DNA of 30,731 nucleotides, taken from positions 1-30,731 of the forward strand of contig CAAFYX010000140.1 of assembly GCA_900767375.1 (NCBI GenBank), in the 5' to 3' direction. Shown piece after piece: positions 23,079-29,240 of the stretch; positions within the stretch are counted from its first letter, which is position 1; each line of letters opens with the position of its first letter. The DNA is from Rikenellaceae bacterium (GTDB lineage: Bacteria > Bacteroidota > Bacteroidia > Bacteroidales > UBA932). The notes below the pieces were generated by a model. That model was not told the DNA's origin and searched no databases. It saw nothing but the letters and a program-made list of their open reading frames with translations. Both the position numbers and the translations under genes were made by a program.

Positions 23079-24366
23079 GAGGCTGCAGGTCTTGACTCTC
23101 GGGTGCTCGAAGAACACAGTCGACACCGAACACATCCTCGCCCAGGTCGAAGGCTCGTATGAGATCGTGCCTGAGGGAGCGGATGAGCCGGTGGACATCC
23201 TGCTCATCAACACCTGCGGGTTCATCGGGGATGCCAAGGAAGAATCCATCCAGGCCATCCTCGAGGCTGCCGGGCGCAAGAAGGAGGGGCTCGTCGGGAA
23301 ACTCATGGTTTTCGGATGCCTTTCCCAGCGCTATCCGTCGGAGATGCCCGAACTCATCCCTGAAGTGGATGCCTGGTTCGGAGCCCGCGACCTTGCACCG
23401 GTGGTGAAGGCCCTTGGAGTCACACCTGAAAAGTCCCTCGACACCAGACGTGTCCTCAGCGGACACGTACGCAGCTATGCATTCCTCAAGATTTCCGAGG
23501 GGTGCGACAGACGGTGCTCGTACTGCGCCATTCCTTTCATCCGCGGGGCCCACAGGTCCGTACCGATGGAGGACCTTGTGGCCGAAGCCTGGTTCCTGGC
23601 CTCGCAGGGGGTCAAGGAGCTTGTGATCATAGCCCAGGACACTACATTCTATGGACTGGACCTCTACAAGCGCCGTGCACTGGCCGAGTTGCTGCGCAGG
23701 CTTTCGCAGGTGGAGGGGATAGAGTGGCTGCGCATACACTATTCGTACCCTACGGACTTTCCTGAGGATGTCCTGGACGAGATGGCCTCAAATCCTAAGA
23801 TATGCAAGTATATGGACATCCCGCTCCAGCACGTCAGTGATGACGTCCTGTCAGCCATGCACCGCCATATCGACGGCGCCGGGACCAGGGCGCTCATCGC
23901 CAGGATGCGCGAGAGGGTCCCTGGTGTCGTGCTCCGCACGACCATGATAGTGGGCCATCCCGGAGAGACGGAGGAGTGCTTCGACGAACTGGTCGATTTT
24001 GTGCGCGAGGCGCGTTTCGAACGCCTCGGCGCGTTTACATATTCGGAAGAGGAGGGAACGTTCGATGCTGAGAATTTCGAGGATTCCATCCCTCAGAAGG
24101 TCAAGGAAGAGCGCCTGAACGCCCTGATGTCCCTCCAGAGCGAGATTTCCCTGGGATTCAACCAGTCCCGCGTAGGCTCCGTGGAGCGTGTCCTCGTGGA
24201 CGATTATGTCGACGGTGTCATGGTCTGCCGCAGCCAGTATGAAAGTCCCGAAGTGGATGGCGAGATTCTTGTAAAGTATCCCGACGGCTCACTTGTGGGG
24301 AAATTCATTGACGTGAGGATAATAGGAGCCGACGAGTATGACCTTATAGCAGAACCATTGAATTGA
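23071..24366 (+). CDS. rimO: Ribosomal protein S12 methylthiotransferase RimO
   Basis: RimO adds a methylthio group to an aspartate of ribosomal protein S12. Starting at 23071 (MSRRLQVLTLGCSKNTVD) the protein has 431 residues. An earlier in-frame start at 23035 would overlap DUF5606 much more. The N-terminal UPF0004 domain binds one [4Fe-4S] cluster via Cys12, Cys49 and Cys83. The radical SAM domain has CDRRCSYC (Cys145, Cys149, Cys152), and a C-terminal TRAM domain binds S12. The LGCSKN start and RCSYCAIPFIRG favour RimO over MiaB. It overlaps the previous frame by 8 bases and is followed by a lipoprotein gene after 7 bases. Confidence 0.95.
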   Translation: MSRRLQVLTLGCSKNTVDTEHILAQVEGSYEIVPEGADEPVDILLINTCGFIGDAKEESIQAILEAAGRKKEGLVGKLMVFGCLSQRYPSEMPELIPEVDAWFGARDLAPVVKALGVTPEKSLDTRRVLSGHVRSYAFLKISEGCDRRCSYCAIPFIRGAHRSVPMEDLVAEAWFLASQGVKELVIIAQDTTFYGLDLYKRRALAELLRRLSQVEGIEWLRIHYSYPTDFPEDVLDEMASNPKICKYMDIPLQHVSDDVLSAMHRHIDGAGTRALIARMRERVPGVVLRTTMIVGHPGETEECFDELVDFVREARFERLGAFTYSEEEGTFDAENFEDSIPQKVKEERLNALMSLQSEISLGFNQSRVGSVERVLVDDYVDGVMVCRSQYESPEVDGEILVKYPDGSLVGKFIDVRIIGADEYDLIAEPLN

Positions 24367-24373
24367 CAATATT

Positions 24374-25207
24374 ATGAGAAGGAGTGTTTTTTTCGCCGCA
24401 GTGGCGGCCGTCATGGCGTTTTGTTCCTGCTCTCCGGTATCTTACGTGCTGGAGCTTGAGCACAGGGCTTCATCCCACTCGGGGCTTGACCTCTCGGGGA
24501 AGAGCATGGCCCTGGTCTATCTCGAGTCCGCCAACGGATGCGACTCCCTTTTCAACAACCGTCTGGCGGATGTCCTGACGATGTCGCTGGAGGACTCCTT
24601 CTTCGACGGAGAGCAGGGAGTCGGCCTTTACAACCTTGTCAAGGACCCTGCCGGCGATTATGCCAGCGCCGATACGGCTTCGGCCTATGTGATGCTTCTG
24701 GATACGGATGTCATAATGATTCTGGACACTCCTGTGCTTTCCGACACTCTGGCTTCGGGGAACATAAGGGAGCTTTCCACACTTTATGTATATGACTCGA
24801 TGTCACCTTCGGACGAGGTGGTGGCGCTTCAGTGCAAGTCGACCGTATCATCCCTCGAAGATGTCGCCAAGGCTGTCTCAGTGGGTTCTTATCTTTCAGC
24901 CCCTCTGGTGAGCCAGTGGCGCAAGGACTATTTCGAGGTCCTTTATTTCAATGACGTGGACTCTAGCTGGTTCAAGGCGGTGGAGCATGCCTATAACATG
25001 GACTGGGAACAGGCCATGAAGATATGGATGGAGTTTTCCCGCTCGAAGAGTTTCACGAAGGCCGGAGCGGCCCAGTACAACATGGCCCTGGCCTGTTTCC
25101 TGAACGGCCGGAACGATCTGGCGAAGGAGTGGCTGGACATGGCGGACAGCAACTATCCGTGCAGCGCGTCCCGCAGCCTGAGGGAGAAGCTTACTTCTGC
25201 TCGATGA
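24374..25207 (+). CDS. Hypothetical lipoprotein, DUF6340-like, with a C-terminal TPR-like region
   Basis: This 277-residue exported protein has signal peptide MRRSVFFAAVAAVMAFCSC, lipid anchor probably Cys19. The middle part (MALVYLESANGCDSLFNNRL, then ADVLTMSLEDS) resembles the Bacteroidales DUF6340 lipoproteins. The C-terminal 70 residues (AVEHAYNMDWEQAMKIWMEF, KAGAAQYNMALACFLNG, DLAKEWLDMA) look like two TPR helical pairs. Function is unknown and the family name is given with modest certainty. It starts 7 bases after rimO and its last 17 bases overlap the 3' end of the convergent cyclotransferase gene. Confidence 0.75.
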   Translation: MRRSVFFAAVAAVMAFCSCSPVSYVLELEHRASSHSGLDLSGKSMALVYLESANGCDSLFNNRLADVLTMSLEDSFFDGEQGVGLYNLVKDPAGDYASADTASAYVMLLDTDVIMILDTPVLSDTLASGNIRELSTLYVYDSMSPSDEVVALQCKSTVSSLEDVAKAVSVGSYLSAPLVSQWRKDYFEVLYFNDVDSSWFKAVEHAYNMDWEQAMKIWMEFSRSKSFTKAGAAQYNMALACFLNGRNDLAKEWLDMADSNYPCSASRSLREKLTSAR

Positions 25208-25952
25208 GCTTCACCTCGTAGAGCCTTTTCCAGTATTTGCCGGTAAAGTATATCTTCTTTGTTTCCGGATTGTACGCGATGCCGTTCAGGACGTCTGTCC
25301 TGGGCTCGCGAAGCTGCTTGGGCAGGAGTCCCGTGCAGTCTATCTTTCCTTCCACAGCACCTGTCTGGGGGTTGATGATTACGATCATGTCGGTCGTGTA
25401 GACATTGGCCCAGACCTTGCCGTCGATGTATTCGAGCTCGTTGAGGAGCCTTACCGGGCGCCCGTCGAGCTTGACGTCCACCGTGCGCTGGAGCTGGAAG
25501 TCGGGGGAGAGGAAGTAGAGTCTGGAGCTTCCGTCGGAGGCGATTAGCTGCTTGCCGTCCGTGGTCAGTCCCCAGCCTTCGCGCGGGTAGGAGTATGTGG
25601 ATTTGTACTCGAGGGTTTTCGCGTCATAGATGAAGGCGACGTTGCTCTGCCAGGTGAGGATGTAGAGATTGTCCCCGAGGATGACCGAGCCTTCGACGAA
25701 GTATTTCCTGGCGAAGTCCAGTTTCTTGAGCGGCTTTCCGGTCTCCATGTCCACAACCCTGAACGTGGAGGTGCCGTACTGGCCTGTGCTTTCGTACATG
25801 GTGCCATCCTGGAAGAACAGCCCCTGGGTATATGAATCATGGTCGTGGGGGTATTCCTTGACGACCTGGACCTTGTACTCCCTGACCTTGGCCTCGCAGC
25901 CGCTGCACAGCAGGGTGCAGGCCGCTGCGAGCATTAGAATCGATCTTTTCAT
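25191..25952 (-). CDS. Glutaminyl-peptide cyclotransferase-like lipoprotein
   Basis: This 253-residue protein has a lipoprotein signal ending LLCSGC (Cys19). The mature domain is the five-bladed beta-propeller glutamine cyclotransferase family (plant/bacterial type): EYPHDHDSYTQGLFF, YGTSTFRVVDMETGK, EGWGLTTDGKQLIASDGS, LNELEYIDGKVWANVY and DVLNGIAYNPETKKIYFTGKYW, one block per blade. These enzymes form pyroglutamate at the N-terminus of peptides in the periplasm. The start codon lies about 15 bases downstream of the RNase P RNA end on the same strand, with no separate promoter in between, so it may be expressed by read-through. Confidence 0.9.
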   Translation of the reverse strand: MKRSILMLAAACTLLCSGCEAKVREYKVQVVKEYPHDHDSYTQGLFFQDGTMYESTGQYGTSTFRVVDMETGKPLKKLDFARKYFVEGSVILGDNLYILTWQSNVAFIYDAKTLEYKSTYSYPREGWGLTTDGKQLIASDGSSRLYFLSPDFQLQRTVDVKLDGRPVRLLNELEYIDGKVWANVYTTDMIVIINPQTGAVEGKIDCTGLLPKQLREPRTDVLNGIAYNPETKKIYFTGKYWKRLYEVKLIEQK

Positions 25953-25967
25953 TGGCGAATGAATAAA

Positions 25968-26299
25968 AAAAAGGTGGGGCCGTAAGCCGGTTTCCGTTCT
26001 GATCTGTCATTTATCTTCGCAACCTACCCCCTGGCATCGGGCGGGCAGCCCTCATCTGCCAGTATATTTGGTCTTGCAGGCCCCGGCGCAGTACCCGGCC
26101 GGCATCGCTGACGGCCGTCGTGGGCTCTTGCCCCGCGTTTTCACCCTTGCTGTCCGGCGGACCGGAAGCGGTTGTTCTCTGTTACTGCATACCTGAAATT
26201 ACTCCCACCTGTGCTTTCCACAGCGGGGTGCCCTGTCCTGTCCGGACTTTCCTCAGCATCGCTGCCGCGACAGAAGCGCTCCACCTTTTTAGTCTATGC
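25968..26299 (-). ncRNA. rnpB: RNase P RNA
   Basis: The minus strand carries the universal P4 strand GAGGAAAGTCCGGAC near 26258-26244, the ATTTCAGGTATGCAG-type region, a CAAGGGTGAAAACGCGGGGC block with CAAGAGCCCAC, and the 3' conserved ACCGGCTTACGGCCCC. The two ends pair as P1, AAAAGGTGG (26289-26281) with CCACCTTTT (25977-25969), followed by more Ts. Length is about 330 bases, normal for bacterial type A. The RNA is the catalytic part of the enzyme that trims tRNA 5' ends. It fills the whole 400-base gap between the cyclotransferase and acyltransferase genes. Exact ends are estimated from P1 and the -7 element. Confidence 0.95.
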
Positions 26300-26304
26300 A
26301 GTTA

Positions 26305-26312
26305 CAAAGGTA
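26305..26312 (-). promoter_or_regulatory. -7 promoter element of rnpB
   Basis: Minus-strand TACCTTTG at 26312-26305 matches the consensus; the expected start about 6 bases downstream gives an RNA that begins just before P1. No clear -33 box is present. Confidence 0.6.
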
Positions 26313-26325
26313 AATATTTTTTTAT

Positions 26326-26333
26326 TATATTTG
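26326..26333 (+). promoter_or_regulatory. -7 promoter element of the glsA-glsB unit
   Basis: TATATTTG at 26326-26333 matches the consensus and lies 26 bases before the GTG start at 26360. It is divergent from the rnpB element 13 bases away. Confidence 0.5.
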
Positions 26334-26359
26334 TTTTAACTAGCTAAAACCGATAACCA

Positions 26360-27175
26360 GTGGAAAGCAATTCCTCTACAACCATCGACCTGGAGAAAAT
26401 CATTACCGATCGCGCCGGAAAGGGCCGTGTCCCTCATTTTCTGATCGGCTGGGCCAGGAAGTTCCTCCACGAGGACTTCATCAACGGCTATCTGTTCCAG
26501 GGGTATACCGGAGTGGACTTCTGCGAGAACTGTATGAAATACCTCGACGTCACCATAAACGTCGAGGGCATGGACAATCTCGACGGGTATCCCGACGACG
26601 CCCGCTTCACATTCGTCTCCAACCACCCTCTCGGCGGCATCGACGGCATCGCTCTCGGCATGGTGTTCGGCCGCCGGTTCGACGGGCGGATAAAGTATCT
26701 GGTCAACGACTTCCTGATGAACGTCGGCGGCATCGCGCCCCTGTGCGTGCCCATTAACATGATAGGCAGCCAGTCCCGCGACCTCCCTGCCAGGCTCGAT
26801 GAAGCCTTCGGCTCCGCGAATCAGGTGATAATGTTCCCCGCCGGTCTCTGCTCGCGCAAGATCGACGGCGTCATCCAGGACAGGGCCTGGGGCAAGGCAT
26901 TCATAAACAAGAGCGTCCAGACCGGCCGCTACGTCGTCCCCGTCCACTTCATCGGCAGGAACTCGAACCGTTTCTACCGTATCGCCAGACTCTGCAAGCT
27001 TCTTAAACTCAAGTTCAATTTCGCCATGCTCTGCCTGCCGGACGAAATGTACCGCGGCAGGCACGGCTCATACACCGTCAGAATCGGGAAGCCGGTTCCG
27101 GCATCCTCCTTCGACTCCACCCGCAGTGCCTGGGACTGGGCCCAGTGGGTGAGGGCACAGGTTTATTCACTTTAA
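26360..27175 (+). CDS. glsA: Glycine-lipid O-acyltransferase homologue (PlsC-like, GlsA type)
   Basis: This 271-residue acyltransferase of the PlsC/OlsA superfamily starts at a GTG. The core shows NHPLGGIDG with His89 and Asp95, spaced by five residues rather than the four of the usual HX4D motif, then MFPAGLCSRKI as the substrate-binding block and VVPVHFIGRNSNRFY. In Bacteroides thetaiotaomicron the neighbouring genes glsA and glsB make N- and O-acylated glycine (serine) lipids. The pairing here with an OlsB-like N-acyltransferase 3 bases downstream is the basis for the assignment. GlsA would add the second acyl chain at the membrane. Name by context and similarity, not direct proof. Confidence 0.78.
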   Translation: MESNSSTTIDLEKIITDRAGKGRVPHFLIGWARKFLHEDFINGYLFQGYTGVDFCENCMKYLDVTINVEGMDNLDGYPDDARFTFVSNHPLGGIDGIALGMVFGRRFDGRIKYLVNDFLMNVGGIAPLCVPINMIGSQSRDLPARLDEAFGSANQVIMFPAGLCSRKIDGVIQDRAWGKAFINKSVQTGRYVVPVHFIGRNSNRFYRIARLCKLLKLKFNFAMLCLPDEMYRGRHGSYTVRIGKPVPASSFDSTRSAWDWAQWVRAQVYSL

Positions 27176-27178
27176 CCA

Positions 27179-28228
27179 ATGACAATGGAAAAGATCATCG
27201 ATCCCATAGACGTCAGCCTCATCAAGGCTGAACTGACACCCTCCAAGAAACTCAGGAACACTAACAAAGGTGGCAACGAGATATATGTAGTCGACTGGAA
27301 GGATTCTCCGAACACTCTCCGGGAGATAGGACGCTTGAGGGAGATTACATTCCGTTCGGCAGGCGGCGGTACCGGCCTTGAAGCGGACCTGGATGAGTTC
27401 GACCTTATGGCAAAGCCGTGCAAGCAGCTGATCATCTGGGACCCCGATGCTGAGCGCATCCTCGGCGGATACAGGTATATCCTCGGCCCGGACATCGAGC
27501 TGAAGGAGGACGGGCAGCCGCGTCTGGCCACATCGCATCTGTTTCATTTCTCGGATGTCTTCCTGAAGGACTACCTTCCGCACGTCATCGAGCTGGGACG
27601 CTCGTTCGTGGCCCCGGACTACCAGAGCTCCAAGTCCGGCGCCAAAGGCCTTTTTGCTCTTGACAACCTTTGGGACGGCCTCTGTGTCCTGATGCTCCTG
27701 CATCCGACGATGACATATTATTTCGGAAAGGTCACTATGTATCCTTCTTATGACAGATGCGGGCGCGACCTCATCCTCCATTTCTTCTGGAAGCATTTCT
27801 GCGACAAGGACAACCTTATCAGACCATACAATCCCATACGCATAGAGCACGATGCCAGGCTGATGAACCTGATTCTCAAGTCCGACAACGTGAAGGAGGA
27901 CTACAGGAACCTGAAGGAGGCGGTCCTCGCCCTCGGTACATCCATACCTCCGCTTGTGAACTCTTACATGCAGCTTTCCCCGACACTGAAGATGTTCGGA
28001 ACCGCCATCAACGACGAATTCGGCGATGTGGAGGAGACCGGCATCCTCGTGCATTTCGATGAAATGTATGCAGAAAAGAAGGCGAGGCATGTGGACTCCT
28101 ATCTCAAGCAGAAGTTCAATGAACTTCGTGAAAGGTTCCCGTCAATCAGCGACGAGGTCGAAAGCAAGCTCCAGCTGCGCTGGACCCAGCGGCGCGAAAG
28201 GGCCCAGAACAAGATCAATCTCGGCTGA
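27179..28228 (+). CDS. glsB: Glycine N-acyltransferase homologue (GNAT/hemolysin-like, GlsB type)
   Basis: This 349-residue protein has an OlsB-like acyltransferase core: REITFRSAGGGTGLEADLDE, FDLMAKPCKQLIIWDPDAE, then RILGGYRYILG, ELGRSFVAPDYQ and LWDGL. A C-terminal extension of about 110 residues follows, containing a stretch of conserved positives (RWTQRRERAQNKI). In the glycine-lipid pathway GlsB joins a 3-hydroxy fatty acid to the amino group of glycine, making the substrate for GlsA. It starts 3 bases after glsA, so the two form one transcript; a second ATG at 27185 is possible. A hairpin follows at 28263. The reaction is inferred from family and pairing. Confidence 0.8.
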   Translation: MTMEKIIDPIDVSLIKAELTPSKKLRNTNKGGNEIYVVDWKDSPNTLREIGRLREITFRSAGGGTGLEADLDEFDLMAKPCKQLIIWDPDAERILGGYRYILGPDIELKEDGQPRLATSHLFHFSDVFLKDYLPHVIELGRSFVAPDYQSSKSGAKGLFALDNLWDGLCVLMLLHPTMTYYFGKVTMYPSYDRCGRDLILHFFWKHFCDKDNLIRPYNPIRIEHDARLMNLILKSDNVKEDYRNLKEAVLALGTSIPPLVNSYMQLSPTLKMFGTAINDEFGDVEETGILVHFDEMYAEKKARHVDSYLKQKFNELRERFPSISDEVESKLQLRWTQRRERAQNKINLG

Positions 28229-28262
28229 GCAAATTCATTGACACATAGTGCAATAAACGAAC

Positions 28263-28286
28263 AAATCCCGCATCACTGCGGGATTT
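28263..28286 (-). terminator. Rho-independent-type hairpin downstream of glsB
   Basis: A perfect 9-bp stem, AAATCCCGC (28263-28271) with GCGGGATTT (28278-28286), has a 6-base loop. On the minus strand it is followed by GTTCGTTT, on the plus strand by only three Ts within the stem, so either strand may use it. It ends the glsA-glsB unit on the plus strand. Confidence 0.7.
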
Positions 28287-28392
28287 ATCGGTTAGTTAGT
28301 AGTGTATTTACCTTTGAGAAGGTTAATTATTGTTGGTTAGAATCTTTTTCAAGATTTGAGTGGCGCCTCTAAAACTTTAACGTTTTAATGAC
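28263..28392 (-). ncRNA. Candidate small RNA beside trmD
   Basis: A good minus-strand promoter (28397-28427) is followed by about 105 bases without an open frame and then the 28263-28286 hairpin, giving a predicted RNA near 130 bases. It contains a perfect 6-bp hairpin with GAAA loop (AATCTT-GAAA-AAGATT at 28356-28341). I recognise no known RNA family. Purely predicted from promoter and terminator placement. Confidence 0.45.
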
Positions 28393-28396
28393 AATG

Positions 28397-28427
28397 CAAA
28401 GGTAGTGAACTTTTGATAAACTGCAAA
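28397..28427 (-). promoter_or_regulatory. Leftward promoter in the glsB-trmD gap
   Basis: Minus-strand TTTG (28427-28424) and TACCTTTG (28404-28397) are separated by exactly 19 bases. No gene start lies downstream on this strand within the gap. A plus-strand copy of TACCTTTG is at 28309-28316, facing it. Confidence 0.7.
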
Positions 28428-28453
28428 TTTTTTCTGTAAAAATTTTGAACGTT

Positions 28454-29134
28454 TTAGTTTTTTTGGAGCAATTCCGGCCTCAAAGCCTTTGTCCTTTCGA
28501 TGGCCTGCTCGTCCTGCCAGGCCTGGATGAGCTTGGGATTTCCGCTGAGCAGGACATCCGGAACTTTCCAGCCGTTGAATTCGGCCGGCCTTGTGTAGAC
28601 AGGAGGGGAGAGCAGGTCGTCCTGGAAAGAATCGCTCAGCGCTGAAGTCTCGTCAGTGAGGGCTCCCGGGATGAGCCTGATGATGCTGTCTGCGAGCAGC
28701 GCGGCTGGAATCTCGCCTCCGCTGACGACATAGTTGCCCACGGAGATCTCGCGGGTGACGAGGTGCTCGCGGATGCGGTGGTCCACTCCCTTGTAGTGCC
28801 CGCAGAGGATGATGATGTTCTCCTTGAGCGACAGCTCGTTGGAAATGCCCTGGTCGAGGATGTCCCCGTCAGGCGACATGTAGATGATCTCGTCGTAATG
28901 CCTCTGGGAAGTGAGCTCCTCTATCATCCTGAAGACGGGCTCGACCATCATTACCATGCCGGCATCGCCGCCGTAGCTGTAGTCGTCCACATTCTTTCTG
29001 GGGCCGATGCCGTATTTCCGGAGGTTGTGGACATGGATTTCAACGAGGCCTTTCTTGATGGCTCTGCCGACTATCGAGTGGCTGAGCGGGCTGTCGAGAA
29101 GTTCGGGTACTACGGTAAGGATGTCTATTCTCAT
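28454..29134 (-). CDS. trmD: tRNA (guanine-N1)-methyltransferase
   Basis: TrmD methylates G37 of tRNAs, preventing frameshifts. The conserved start MRIDILTVVPELLDSPLSHS is at 29134, and an in-frame ATG at 29170 would add 12 unrelated residues, so 29134 is chosen (226 residues). The trefoil-knot SAM site is seen as ILCGHYKGVDHRI and NYVVSGGEIPA, and the tRNA-binding C-terminal domain ends with LSGNPKLIQAWQDEQAIERT. The family's substrate loop YGGDAGMVM is present. It stands alone on the minus strand, divergent from the DUF349 gene, with a -7 element TACTTTTG at 29175-29168. The usual rpsP-rimM-trmD-rplS order is not kept here. Confidence 0.96.
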   Translation of the reverse strand: MRIDILTVVPELLDSPLSHSIVGRAIKKGLVEIHVHNLRKYGIGPRKNVDDYSYGGDAGMVMMVEPVFRMIEELTSQRHYDEIIYMSPDGDILDQGISNELSLKENIIILCGHYKGVDHRIREHLVTREISVGNYVVSGGEIPAALLADSIIRLIPGALTDETSALSDSFQDDLLSPPVYTRPAEFNGWKVPDVLLSGNPKLIQAWQDEQAIERTKALRPELLQKN

Positions 29135-29167
29135 GCTTCGATTCTGTCTATTGGAGGAATACTTGTG

Positions 29168-29175
29168 CAAAAGTA
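29168..29175 (-). promoter_or_regulatory. -7 promoter element of trmD
   Basis: Minus-strand TACTTTTG at 29175-29168 matches TAnnTTTG, 33 bases before the ATG at 29134. It also supports that start over the ATG at 29170, which lies inside the element. Confidence 0.5.
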
Positions 29176-29196
29176 GTGTTTTTACCCAAATTTTGG

Positions 29197-29204
29197 TATA
29201 TTTG
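29197..29204 (+). promoter_or_regulatory. -7 promoter element of the DUF349 gene
   Basis: TATATTTG at 29197-29204 matches the consensus, 36 bases before the ATG at 29241. A -33 box is not evident. Confidence 0.5.
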
Positions 29205-29240
29205 CTTGCTTAACTATTTATTTTAACTCTATATTTTATT

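Noticed and set aside
26336..27064. Open frame of 242 codons antisense to glsA
   Set aside because: Low-complexity V/H/A/E-rich translation typical of the reverse complement of this genome's coding sequence.
27167..28090. Open frame of 307 codons antisense to glsB
   Set aside because: It lies wholly opposite glsB, which has clear family motifs. No promoter or domain supports the antisense frame.
28370..28460. AACGTTTTA occurring twice (near 28379 and 28450)
   Set aside because: Short AT-rich similarity, no flanking symmetry or duplicated target site; chance cannot be excluded.
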